A stretch of 64,000 nucleotides of DNA, from NCBI RefSeq assembly GCF_026342015.1, contig NZ_JAPENL010000002.1, positions 2,423,001 to 2,487,000 of the forward strand. The letters are read 5' to 3'. Below are positions 35,016-42,991 of the stretch, in pieces. Under the pieces are notes generated by a model that worked only from the letters and a program-made list of their open reading frames with translations, was not told the DNA's origin and searched no databases. Within the stretch, counting starts at the first letter, position 1, and every line of letters begins with the position of its first letter. The translations under genes and the position numbers were made by a program. The stretch is from Micromonospora lupini. Lineage in GTDB: Bacteria > Actinomycetota > Actinomycetes > Mycobacteriales > Micromonosporaceae.

Positions 35016-35438
35016 GTGAGCGAACGCGTGGACCGGGACGCCAATCGCGAGCTACGGGCCCGATTCGACGACGTGTACGGCCAATACCAGCAGCTCAGGT
35101 CCGGTTTGGACAATCTGCAAGCGCGGCTCGCCCAACTGCGGGTGACCCGACGCTCGCCGGACGGCCACGTCACGGCGACCGTCGGCGCGCAGGGCAAGCT
35201 GATCGCGGTCGACCTGGCCCCGGCGATCTACCAGGACCGCGACACCGAGGCGCTGAGCCGGAAGGTCACCGAGACGGTCCACGCCGCCGTGGCCGCTGCC
35301 ACCCAGGCCACCCAGGACCTGGTCGCCGAGACCATGCCGGCCGGCGCCGGCTCGGCGGAGTTCCTGCGTACCGGCGATTTCGGCTCTCTGCTCGGCCGTG
35401 CCGACGCCGTGCTCGGCCGCGGCGAGGGGCCGGCATGA
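35016..35438 (+). CDS. YbaB/EbfC family protein
   Basis: A 140-residue protein with an N-terminal coiled coil (NRELRARFDDVYGQYQQLRSGLDNLQARLAQLRV) followed by the YbaB/EbfC beta-hairpin (PDGHVTATVGAQGKLIAVDLAP) and a second helix. EbfC proteins bind DNA, but diverged members regularly precede EspC-like and toxin genes in actinobacterial polymorphic toxin loci, where the role is undefined. GGGAGGAG precedes the GTG at 35016. Its stop codon overlaps the next start (ATGA). Confidence 0.82.
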   Translation: MSERVDRDANRELRARFDDVYGQYQQLRSGLDNLQARLAQLRVTRRSPDGHVTATVGAQGKLIAVDLAPAIYQDRDTEALSRKVTETVHAAVAAATQATQDLVAETMPAGAGSAEFLRTGDFGSLLGRADAVLGRGEGPA

Positions 35439-35767
35439 CCGACGAGCAGCTCTGGCTCGACGCCTCCCGGGCCCGGCACGGCGGCGCCGACCTGGCCCTG
35501 TCCGGCGAGGCGGTGACGGCCCGCCGGGCAGCGGAGGGCGGCGAGATCGAGGCCGCCAGCGGCGTCCGCCCCTGGGGGCGCGACGACATCGGCGCCGCCT
35601 TCGAGCGGAGCTACCGCGGCATCGAGCAGACCGTGCTGCGCGCCTGGGCGGGTGTCGGGCAGCGGCTCACCGAGCTGGGCGCCGACGTGGTCACCGCGGT
35701 CGACGCGAGCGTGCAGACCGACCAGAGCAGCGCCGCCCGGCTCGACCGGGTCGCCGACAAGCGCTGA
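35435..35767 (+). CDS. EspC/WXG100-like type VII secretion partner
   Basis: A 110-residue, mainly helical protein without signal peptide. Two helices are separated by a turn at SGVRPWGRDDIGAAFERSYRG. The W-G-x-D-x-x-G-x-x-F pattern is typical of EspC/LXG-like ESX targets found upstream of large toxins. It would pair with the N-terminal domain of the toxin that follows 15 nt later. No ESX core genes (EccC etc.) are in the window. Confidence 0.75.
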   Translation: MTDEQLWLDASRARHGGADLALSGEAVTARRAAEGGEIEAASGVRPWGRDDIGAAFERSYRGIEQTVLRAWAGVGQRLTELGADVVTAVDASVQTDQSSAARLDRVADKR

Positions 35768-35782
35768 CGGCGGGCGATCCGG

Positions 35783-38700
35783 ATGAGCGTGCTGCCCAGC
35801 CCGATCCCGCACCCACTCGACTACGCGCCCTGGGACGTTCCCGGGTGGATCTACGAGGCCCTCGACTGGGCGGTCGGCGTGCAGTGGCCCGAGGGGAACG
35901 AGCGGGCCGTCTGGGACCTCGCCGACAGGTGGTACGCGGTCGCCGCCGTCCTCGCCGGCCCGCACGCCGACGCCGCCGCGGCCGCCACCGAGGTCCGCAG
36001 CGGATACGGCGGCGTCGGCGCTGTCGACACCGCGTTCGAGGCGGCCTGGCGAGGGATCGCCGAGGGCGACGACGCACCCCTGCCGGTGCTCCTCGCGGTC
36101 ACCGCCGACCTGGGTCGCCTGGTCGAGGAGTGCGGCTGCGACATCGAGGGCGCCAAGCTCGAAGTCTGGATCGAGCTGGGCATCCTGGTCGTCGAGCTGC
36201 TCTCGGTGGCGGTGGCGGCGGTGCTCACCGCCGGTGCGGCCTCCCCGGCGGCCGGCGCGGCGATCACCGCCACCCGGCTGGTGATCCAGCAGATCTTCAA
36301 GCGCCTGATGGGACAACTGGCCTCCAAGGCTCTCCGGCGCGGCCTCAAGGAGGCAGGCGAACGCGCGGCCAAGGAGATCGCCAAGGGTGGCGTGCGCGGC
36401 CTCGCCAAGCGCGCCACCCGCGAAGGGCTGGAGGAGGCCGCCGAGGAGTCCGGGGTCAGCCTGGCCACCCAGGCGTACCAGAACTCGACGGGCCGGGCGC
36501 ACGGCATGGACCTGACCGACCTGGGCGCGTCAGCGGTCGGCGGGCTCGCCGGGGGAGCTGTCGCGCCGCTGGCCGGCCTGGGCCGCCGCGCGACCGGCCG
36601 CGCCGCGCGCATCGGCGAGCACCTGGGTCGGGAGATGACCGGCGAGATGTTCGCCGAGAGCGCCGCCAGCATCGCCACCGGGCAGGGCCTGACGTCGGCG
36701 GAGGATGTCGTACGCGCCGCCGCCTCCGGCGCCACCGGATCGGCGACCGGGCAGACCGACCACGCCCTGCAGGCCCGGCTGCACGCGCAGGCCAACGCCC
36801 TCGCCGGGGCGTCCTTCACCGGTCCGTCGCTGCCGAACCCCACCGCGCCTGCGGTGGATGTCCCGACCCCGGACGCCGCGGCGTCGTCGCCTGCGGCTCT
36901 CTCTCCAGCGCCTCCCCTTGCAGCGTCCTCAGCGCCGGAGTCTCCGTCTGCGGCGTCGCCACACGCGGGGTCTCCGGTGGCGGAGGTTGCGCAGCAGGCG
37001 GGGGTGGACCGTGTCGGCTCGCCGCCACCGGGAGCACCCGACGCAACATCGTCGGGCGTCGGGCACGGCACGGGTCCGACGGTCGGCGGGGATCCCACGC
37101 TCTCGGCCGCCGCAGGCCCCGCACAGCTCCCTGCCGTCGCGGCGGATCCCACGCTCTCGGCGGTCACGGCCCCGGGGCTCCCTGCCGTCGCGGCGGATCC
37201 CACGCTCTCGGCCGTTCCGGGGCTCCCTGCCGTCGCGGCGGATCCCACGCTCTCGGCGGTCACCGCGCCCGTGGCCGTCGCCGTCGACCCGAACGCCGGG
37301 CCGGCCGGCACCGGGCCGGCGGTCGGCGCGTCGCAGGGGGTCGCCTCGGGTGCGGTCGCCCCAGGCGCGAACGGCTCGCTCGCCGGGTCCCCGTCGACAG
37401 GGCCAACTCCCACCTTCTCGTCGGCTGCCGGTTGGTCCCCGTCGACCGGCCCGTCGTCGGCATCCCCGTCCACACCCTTCGGCCCGGTGGCCGGCACGCC
37501 ATCCGACGCCGTCGGCAGGCCCGGTGGGGTCATGACCGAGACGAGCCGCGGCGTGGTCACCGGAGCGCCGACGGGGCGGCACTCCGCACCCGAGCGGTTC
37601 TCCACCGGGGAGGCGCTCGCGCCGGCTCGTGTACCCCGTCAACGGGCCGCCCGCGGCCGAGCCCCCGTTCCCGTCGACGTGGTGGCGTTCGGCGATCCGT
37701 CGGTGTCCATGAGCGAGCGCGACAGGTACGCCGCCCGGTGGGTGGCCGAGGCGGAGGCCGCCGAGCGGCGGCGCTACCAGGGCCACTACGAGTCGCAACG
37801 GTCCGGGTTCGAGAGCAATCGCCGACAGGCCGAGGCCGCTCGCCTGCGGGCCCGCGCCGCGGAGCACGACCGCAGGGCTGTCGAGTACGCCGACTACGCC
37901 CGACAGTTGCACCAGACGGGACACCGGCAGTGGGCCGACGGCTGGCAGCGGGCGGCGAACGACGAGACACGCGCGTACGCCCAGTGGCGTGACCTGGCCG
38001 ACTGCGTACTGGCGGGCATCACGGCGCCGGCGGTCGTGGACATCGCGGACGGCGCCTTCGCGCACGCGAACAGCGATGTGGGCGCGCTCGCCCTCGGCGC
38101 GGTGGAGACCACCGGCCCGTCCCGGCTCACCGGCGACGACGTGCCCCCGCCGATCGATGACTCCAGGCCGTACGGGCAGCCGGGTGGGCTGCGCCCACCG
38201 CTCGCCCTGCACCAGGTCGATGTCGAACGGCAGATGCCCCGCGAACGCGACGGCGCTGTCCTGCGTACCGCCGATCCCCGCCGGGGCGGCTGGTTCCGCC
38301 TGTTGAACGACGGCGGACCCCAGGCGGACGCCACCCGGGGCATCAACTGCCTGGACTGCACGCTGTCGCTGTTCGAGACCTGGGTGCACGGCCGGCCGCG
38401 GGTGTCCGCGCCGCGCACCTTCGACGGCTACCTGGACGGCGACACCCGACGCCCGATCCGCGGTGAGGCCGGTGGTCCGGGCCGGGTGGAAGATGTGACC
38501 GGCGGACGTTTCCAGCGCGTCCTCACCCCGCCAGCGATCCAACAGTCACACCCGGCGCAGGCGCGGCAGGCCGCCGACCGGGGGTACGCCAACCTGCACG
38601 ACCAACTTCTGCTGGGCGGCCACGGCAGCTACGCGTTCCTGATCACCGAGTGGGCGGGCGGTGGCTCGCACGCCTGGGTGGCGCTCAACCAGAACGGCAC

Positions 38701-40141
38701 GGTGCTCTACGTCGACCCGCAGACCGGCCTCGTCCGGGACCGGCCGCTCTATCCCGACGTGGTCGGCATCGACGCACTCGTGCTGGGCGGGGACGGCCGG
38801 CCCATGCCGCTCGGTGGGCTGCCCCGGGGTCGGTTCAGCGAACGTCCCGACCTGCCCTATCACCCTCCCGCGCAGGACGACGGCGGCCACGGCGACCCGT
38901 ACATCAACCGCATGTACCTCCTGCTCGACGGCCCGGGCTCGGTGGACGACCCCGGCGGGAGTTCATCCGGCCCGGTTGGCGAGGAACCGACGGGACACCG
39001 CGACCCGGCCCGGGTGCTCGCGCTGGCCAACGGCCTGGACGAGGTCTTCTCGGCAGGGGTGAGCCCGAGCGAGTTCGCGAGAGCCGCGGACCCACCGACC
39101 CTCCGGCGGCTGGTTCCCAACCTCGACGACGCCGACGCACGGGACGTGTCGCGACTCTTCGCCGACGCCCGTGTCCGCGACATGCTGGACACCGCCCTGC
39201 GGGAGCCACCCCCGAACGAGCCGAATCTGGCCGTACACCTGGCCCTGCAACTGGCACAGGCGCCCGACCTGGCGCGGATCATCCTCGGCACCCCCGAACT
39301 GGCGGCGTCACTGACGGCCCGCCCACTGACGCTGCATCACCTGGCAAGCCATCAACAGGCGATCGACGCCCTCGCTGACGTGCTCGACGACATCACCCAG
39401 CAGGAGACGGCAGGGCCGGGGGCGACCGACCGGCGGGCGTCTCAGCCGCAGCCGACACCGCTCACCGACGAGCAGCGCCGGATCAGCGCGAGCATCCAGG
39501 TGCCGGATGATCCGCCGACCCAGCCAGGCTTCGACAGTCGTCAACGCGGCAATCTGTCTTATCGCAAGCGCTACCTTGACGACCTCTACTCCGCGGCTGC
39601 TCTCGCTCAGCTGCAGCTGAATCAGTTGGCTACTTCTCTTGCACAGGTTGGTGATCGTCGTGTCGGTGAGCCTGGCTGGCGCACTGAGCCCAAGAACCGC
39701 CGCCGAGCCGAAGACAAGGTCAACAAGTACGGCGGTGACCCCTCGAAGTTGCTCGATCTTGCCGCCGCCAAGATCGAATTTCGACGTCTCGACGACCTCT
39801 ACGACACGCTCCAGCGGATGCGCGACCGTCCCGACGTGATGATCATCCGTTGTCAGGACCGGTTCATATCTCCCGAGGACAGCGGCTACCGGGACGTACA
39901 ACTCGTACTGCGGACCGGGAACGGGCATCTCGCCGAGTTTCGCCTACACCTGGCGGCGCTCGACACCGTGGCGGTCTGGGAGCATGCGCTGTATGAGGTG
40001 CGCCGTGACGTGGATGCCGTGGCCCGAGCCGAGGGTCGAGCAATGAACAGTCGCGAGAGCGCGATTACCGACGGCATTCTCCGGCGTGAGCAACAGTTGT
40101 TCTGGGAGGCGCTGCAGTCGACCTACGAGGGGAACGCCTGA
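35783..40141 (+). CDS. Polymorphic toxin: WXG-like head, papain-fold toxin domain, RelA/SpoT-like C terminus
   Basis: A 1452-residue modular effector. Residues 20-100 form a WXG100-like helical head (VQWPEGNERAVWDLADRWYAV). Residues 127-330 are hydrophobic and Ala/Gly-rich. Residues 350-640 are a Pro/Ser/Ala-rich linker with repeats. About residues 800-1010 form a papain-fold toxin (Tox-PL, glutamine deamidase type) with C856 in INCLDC, H963 in SHAW and D978 in YVDPQTG. The last 170 residues resemble RelA/SpoT synthetases, with D1325 (LLDLAAAKI), G1368-Y-R-D and E1385 (AEFRLHL) in the places of the metal- and nucleotide-binding residues. The final kilobase is visibly less GC-rich. The stop overlaps the next start (TGATG). 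The papain part is well supported; the RelA/SpoT assignment is inference. Confidence 0.8.
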   Translation: MSVLPSPIPHPLDYAPWDVPGWIYEALDWAVGVQWPEGNERAVWDLADRWYAVAAVLAGPHADAAAAATEVRSGYGGVGAVDTAFEAAWRGIAEGDDAPLPVLLAVTADLGRLVEECGCDIEGAKLEVWIELGILVVELLSVAVAAVLTAGAASPAAGAAITATRLVIQQIFKRLMGQLASKALRRGLKEAGERAAKEIAKGGVRGLAKRATREGLEEAAEESGVSLATQAYQNSTGRAHGMDLTDLGASAVGGLAGGAVAPLAGLGRRATGRAARIGEHLGREMTGEMFAESAASIATGQGLTSAEDVVRAAASGATGSATGQTDHALQARLHAQANALAGASFTGPSLPNPTAPAVDVPTPDAAASSPAALSPAPPLAASSAPESPSAASPHAGSPVAEVAQQAGVDRVGSPPPGAPDATSSGVGHGTGPTVGGDPTLSAAAGPAQLPAVAADPTLSAVTAPGLPAVAADPTLSAVPGLPAVAADPTLSAVTAPVAVAVDPNAGPAGTGPAVGASQGVASGAVAPGANGSLAGSPSTGPTPTFSSAAGWSPSTGPSSASPSTPFGPVAGTPSDAVGRPGGVMTETSRGVVTGAPTGRHSAPERFSTGEALAPARVPRQRAARGRAPVPVDVVAFGDPSVSMSERDRYAARWVAEAEAAERRRYQGHYESQRSGFESNRRQAEAARLRARAAEHDRRAVEYADYARQLHQTGHRQWADGWQRAANDETRAYAQWRDLADCVLAGITAPAVVDIADGAFAHANSDVGALALGAVETTGPSRLTGDDVPPPIDDSRPYGQPGGLRPPLALHQVDVERQMPRERDGAVLRTADPRRGGWFRLLNDGGPQADATRGINCLDCTLSLFETWVHGRPRVSAPRTFDGYLDGDTRRPIRGEAGGPGRVEDVTGGRFQRVLTPPAIQQSHPAQARQAADRGYANLHDQLLLGGHGSYAFLITEWAGGGSHAWVALNQNGTVLYVDPQTGLVRDRPLYPDVVGIDALVLGGDGRPMPLGGLPRGRFSERPDLPYHPPAQDDGGHGDPYINRMYLLLDGPGSVDDPGGSSSGPVGEEPTGHRDPARVLALANGLDEVFSAGVSPSEFARAADPPTLRRLVPNLDDADARDVSRLFADARVRDMLDTALREPPPNEPNLAVHLALQLAQAPDLARIILGTPELAASLTARPLTLHHLASHQQAIDALADVLDDITQQETAGPGATDRRASQPQPTPLTDEQRRISASIQVPDDPPTQPGFDSRQRGNLSYRKRYLDDLYSAAALAQLQLNQLATSLAQVGDRRVGEPGWRTEPKNRRRAEDKVNKYGGDPSKLLDLAAAKIEFRRLDDLYDTLQRMRDRPDVMIIRCQDRFISPEDSGYRDVQLVLRTGNGHLAEFRLHLAALDTVAVWEHALYEVRRDVDAVARAEGRAMNSRESAITDGILRREQQLFWEALQSTYEGNA
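37091..37260 (+). repeat. Four in-frame GATCCCACGCTCTCGGC repeats in toxin linker
   Basis: Units begin at 37091, 37145, 37196 and 37241 (periods 54, 51 and 45 bp, all multiples of three). They encode DPTLSA within AVAADPTLSAV-like segments. Flanking CTCCCTGCCGTCGCGGCG is also repeated. Near-identity at DNA level indicates recent expansion. Confidence 0.8.
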
Positions 40142-40587
40142 TGGTGCAGATGCCCGGTCTGGTGCTCCCGTCCTACTACCTCTATTACTCATCCCCGGTG
40201 AAGATCGTGGAGACGTCCGACGGTGGAGCCCAGGTGTGGCGGGTATCCATCGATACCGGCGGGTGGCAGGAAGAGAACGACCTCTTCACAGAGATCGTCT
40301 TCGACATCGGAGGAGACGTCTTCCGACAGAGTCCCGAGGACTTCGTGCAGGAGGTTGAGCGTTTCCGTGCTCACTACCTGGTCGGTGAAGGGCCCATCTT
40401 CGCCCTCTACGAGACCGTGCAGGCGCTCAGGGACGCGGCAGAAGCTCAGGGGCGACCCTTGTCGCCGAAGGAGCAGGCTCTCATCCGGGGGATCCGCCAG
40501 CGGACCTTCGTGATGTTCGAGGAACAGTTGCGGGCGGCCGGCGACCCGGGTGCCGATCCCGAGGTGGCGGCGGGCCACGAGGGGTGA
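40141..40587 (+). CDS. Candidate immunity protein for the adjacent toxin
   Basis: A 148-residue acidic, soluble protein. Its ATG shares the A of the toxin stop (TGATG), so it is translationally coupled. The sequence shows strand-rich N-terminal residues (WRVSIDTGGWQEENDLFTEIVFDIGG) and a helical C-terminal half (LIRGIRQRTFVMFEEQLRAAG). I recognise no named family. Its lower GC matches the toxin tip rather than the surroundings. The helical end echoes the toxin's own final residues (ITDGILRREQQLFWEALQS), as if the two ends were related or duplicated. Position and acidity support immunity; there is no direct proof. Confidence 0.7.
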   Translation: MVQMPGLVLPSYYLYYSSPVKIVETSDGGAQVWRVSIDTGGWQEENDLFTEIVFDIGGDVFRQSPEDFVQEVERFRAHYLVGEGPIFALYETVQALRDAAEAQGRPLSPKEQALIRGIRQRTFVMFEEQLRAAGDPGADPEVAAGHEG

Positions 40588-41276
40588 CCAGGCCGGCACC
40601 GAGGCGCGGGCTGGACCTCTCGCAACTTCCCGTGGCCGAGGCGCGCGGCCGGTTGCCGAGGTGGGTGGGCATCGACGAGAGTCGCCGTATGGCTTACTCG
40701 TACACCGAGGCGACGGACCCCGAGCCCACGCGGGCCTTCGGTTGGTCGTACCTGTTCGTGCATCCGGACGACGACCCGCGCTCGGATGGCAACTTCGCCG
40801 ACGAGCGGAGCGTCCTCGTCGAGTACCTGCGCGACCAGCGCCTCACGTTCGAACTCAAGTGTGACGGTCTGGACGCCGAGCAGTTGGCACGCCGGGCGGT
40901 GCCGCCGTCGACGATGTCGCTGCTCGGGTTGATCCGACACCTGGCCGAAGTGGAGCGTGGCTGGTTCCGTAGGACGATGGCCGGCCAGGTGGCGCCCAAG
41001 CTGTACTGCTCGGACGACGATCCCGACGGCGACTTCGACGGGGCGGTGGCCGATCCGGCGGTGGTGGACGAGGCGTACCGGGCCTGGCGTACGGAGGTGG
41101 AGTTCTCCGAGCGGTTCGTCTCCGAGGCGGCGGATCTGGGAGTGCGGGGGCTGCAGCGGGACGGCAACGTCATCGTGCTGCGCAGGCTGCTGGTGCACAT
41201 GATCGAGGAGTACGCGCGGCACAATGGCCACGCCGATCTCCTACGCGAGCGTATCGACGGAAGGGTGGGTCAGTGA
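40584..41276 (+). CDS. DinB-like (DUF664) protein with N-terminal extension
   Basis: A 230-residue protein. Residues from about 75 onward fit the DinB/DUF664 four-helix bundle: ERSVLVEYLRDQRLTFELKC, SMSLLGLIRHLAEVERGWF and LLVHMIEEYARHNGHADLLRE, with the metal-binding histidines H(LAEVE) and HMIEEYARHNGH. Such proteins are thiol- or metal-dependent transferases of unclear substrate. The first 70 residues (GIDESRRMAYSYTEATDPEP... GWSYLFVHPDDDPR) are not part of DinB. The GTG at 40584 overlaps the immunity candidate stop (GTGA). An ATG at 40689 is the shorter alternative. Confidence 0.75.
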   Translation: MTRPAPRRGLDLSQLPVAEARGRLPRWVGIDESRRMAYSYTEATDPEPTRAFGWSYLFVHPDDDPRSDGNFADERSVLVEYLRDQRLTFELKCDGLDAEQLARRAVPPSTMSLLGLIRHLAEVERGWFRRTMAGQVAPKLYCSDDDPDGDFDGAVADPAVVDEAYRAWRTEVEFSERFVSEAADLGVRGLQRDGNVIVLRRLLVHMIEEYARHNGHADLLRERIDGRVGQ

Positions 41277-41932
41277 TGGCCGAAGGGTTCGACGTCCGGT
41301 TGACGCGGGCGCAGGAGCGCTACGAGCAGGCGGTCTTCGGTGGCGACGCGAAGTCGTTGGACGAGGCGGAGCGGGATCTCGTGGCGTTGGAGGCGGACGC
41401 GGCTCTGGCCCGCGGTCGGCTTCTGCACGCCCGCTTCCTGGAGGCCGGTGCGGAGGACGCGGCCGAGCTGCGGCTCTTCGAGCGGGCGGCGCAGCTCTAC
41501 CGCGAGCTGGGTGACGCTCGTGGCGAGGGGGAGTCGCTGTTCTGGGTGGGCACGGTCCACCAGGTGATCCGTCAGGACCAGGCGGCGGCCGATCCGGCCT
41601 TCGCGCGGGCCCGTGAGCTGGCGACCGAGGCGGGGGACGACCTGACCCTGTCGTACGTGCTGCGGCACCTCTGCTTCGGTGAGCAGGCCGCCGGTCGGGT
41701 CGAGGCGGCGCGGGAGCTGCTGGAGGAGTCGACGCGGTTGCGCCGGGAGCTGTCCTTCACCCCGGGAGTCGCGGCGAACCTGATCGGTCTGGCTGACCTG
41801 GCGGCGACCGACGGTGACCGGGACGCCGCCCGTGGTCTGCTCGACGAGGCTGCCTCCCTGGCCACCGGCAGCGGCGCGCACGGCGTCGCCCGGTGGGTCG
41901 AAGAGGCTCGCGACGAGCTGAAACTCGCCTGA
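41276..41932 (+). CDS. Tetratricopeptide-like helical protein
   Basis: A 218-residue, all-helical cytosolic protein with TPR-like repeats: AAQLYRELGDARGEGESLFWVG, ARARELATEAGDDLTLSYVLRHL, AARELLEESTRLRRELSFTPGVAANL and AARGLLDEAASLATGSGAHGVARWV. It probably mediates protein contacts. Its ATG overlaps the DinB stop (TGATG), which continues the chain of coupled genes that starts at the toxin. The specific function is not recognisable. Confidence 0.75.
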   Translation: MAEGFDVRLTRAQERYEQAVFGGDAKSLDEAERDLVALEADAALARGRLLHARFLEAGAEDAAELRLFERAAQLYRELGDARGEGESLFWVGTVHQVIRQDQAAADPAFARARELATEAGDDLTLSYVLRHLCFGEQAAGRVEAARELLEESTRLRRELSFTPGVAANLIGLADLAATDGDRDAARGLLDEAASLATGSGAHGVARWVEEARDELKLA

Positions 41933-41969
41933 TCACGGTCGAGCGGCCGCGCAATGGCGTCGCCGAGCG

Positions 41970-42046
41970 TGATCGACTCGACATCGCCGACATCGGGGTG
42001 TCCGAGGCCATGGGATACCGCGACATCGCCGAAGTCGAGTGGATCA
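41970..42046. repeat. 77-bp palindromic repeat, copy 2
   Basis: It starts TGATCGACTCGACATCGCCG and ends GAAGTCGAGTGGATCA, with arms pairing imperfectly around a GAGGCCATG loop. It fills the gap between the TPR-like gene and nfi; the nfi ribosome site (AAGGTGGG) begins at its right end. Confidence 0.85.
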
Positions 42047-42058
42047 AGGTGGGCGCTC

Positions 42059-42799
42059 ATGACCGGTGGAGCACCATCGGACCCGGGGTACGTGCCACGT
42101 AGCGTGGCGGAGGCGGTGGCCGTACAGGAGGAGTTGCGGCCGCTCGTCGACCTGGTCGGGCCGGGTCCGACCGCGCCCGCGACGGTGGCCGGCCTGGACG
42201 TCGCGTACGCCGAGAGCGGCGACCTTCTCGCGGCGGCCGTGACCGTGCTGGACGCCCGGACGTTGGCGGTTGTCGATTCCGCAGTCAGCGTGGGCCGGCC
42301 CGCGTTCGGCTACGTGCCGGGGCTGTTCGCGTTCCGTGAGCTGCCTGCCCTGCTCGCCGCGCTGAACACGCTGACGGCCATCCCGGACCTGCTTGTCTGC
42401 GACGGGCACGGCGTGGCGCACCCGCGTCGGTTCGGGCTCGCCTGTCACCTGGGGGTGGTCACCGGACTGCCCACGATCGGAGTGGGCAAGACGCCGCTTG
42501 TCGGCGCATGGGCGCCGCCGCCTGCCGACCGGGGTGCCTGGTCGGCGCTGCGGGACGGGGACGAGGTCGTGGGCCGGGTGGTGCGCACCCAGGCCGGGGT
42601 GAAGCCGGTCTTCGTGAGCGTCGGGCACCGGATGAGCCTGGACAACGCGACAGCGCAGGTGCTGGCGCTGACCCCGCGCTACCGACTTCCCGAGACGACC
42701 CGGACGGCCGACCGTCTCTGCCGGGACGCCCTCGCCCGGGCGGCACCGTCCGACCGGGACGGATCGGATGAGGCATCCGGCGAACCTCGTCGCGCGTGA
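42059..42799 (+). CDS. nfi: Endonuclease V (deoxyinosine 3' endonuclease)
   Basis: This repair enzyme nicks DNA (or inosine RNA) one base 3' of deoxyinosine. The 246-residue protein has the catalytic aspartate in VAGLDVAYAES, the conserved GYVPGLFAFRELPALL with the acidic Glu, and LLVCDGHGVAHPRRFGLACHLG with the second Asp. GLPTIGVGKTPLVG follows. The ATG at 42059 comes after AAGGTGGG, part of which lies in palindromic repeat copy 2. The stop codon TGA is the first three bases of repeat copy 3. The gene is thus bracketed by two copies of the same element. Confidence 0.9.
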   Translation: MTGGAPSDPGYVPRSVAEAVAVQEELRPLVDLVGPGPTAPATVAGLDVAYAESGDLLAAAVTVLDARTLAVVDSAVSVGRPAFGYVPGLFAFRELPALLAALNTLTAIPDLLVCDGHGVAHPRRFGLACHLGVVTGLPTIGVGKTPLVGAWAPPPADRGAWSALRDGDEVVGRVVRTQAGVKPVFVSVGHRMSLDNATAQVLALTPRYRLPETTRTADRLCRDALARAAPSDRDGSDEASGEPRRA

Positions 42800-42873
42800 T
42801 CGACTCGACTTCGGCGAAATCGTGGTGTCCGAGGCCAACGGACACCCCGACATCACCGATACCGAGTGGATCA
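42797..42873. repeat. 77-bp palindromic repeat, copy 3
   Basis: It starts TGATCGACTCGACTTCGGCG, exactly at the nfi stop codon, and ends ACCGAGTGGATCA. The inner arms GTGGTGTCC and GGACACCCC pair around GAGGCCAAC. Same length and direction as copy 2. Confidence 0.85.
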
Positions 42874-42991
42874 AGACCCACGCCAAACCGTAACGCCGCA
42901 CACATGCGGGCCGCTCTATGACAAGTGGTGGGGGTGGCCCGGTAGTAGCCTGGCCCGCGGACCCCACCCGGGGAGGAACGGCGAGGTGATC

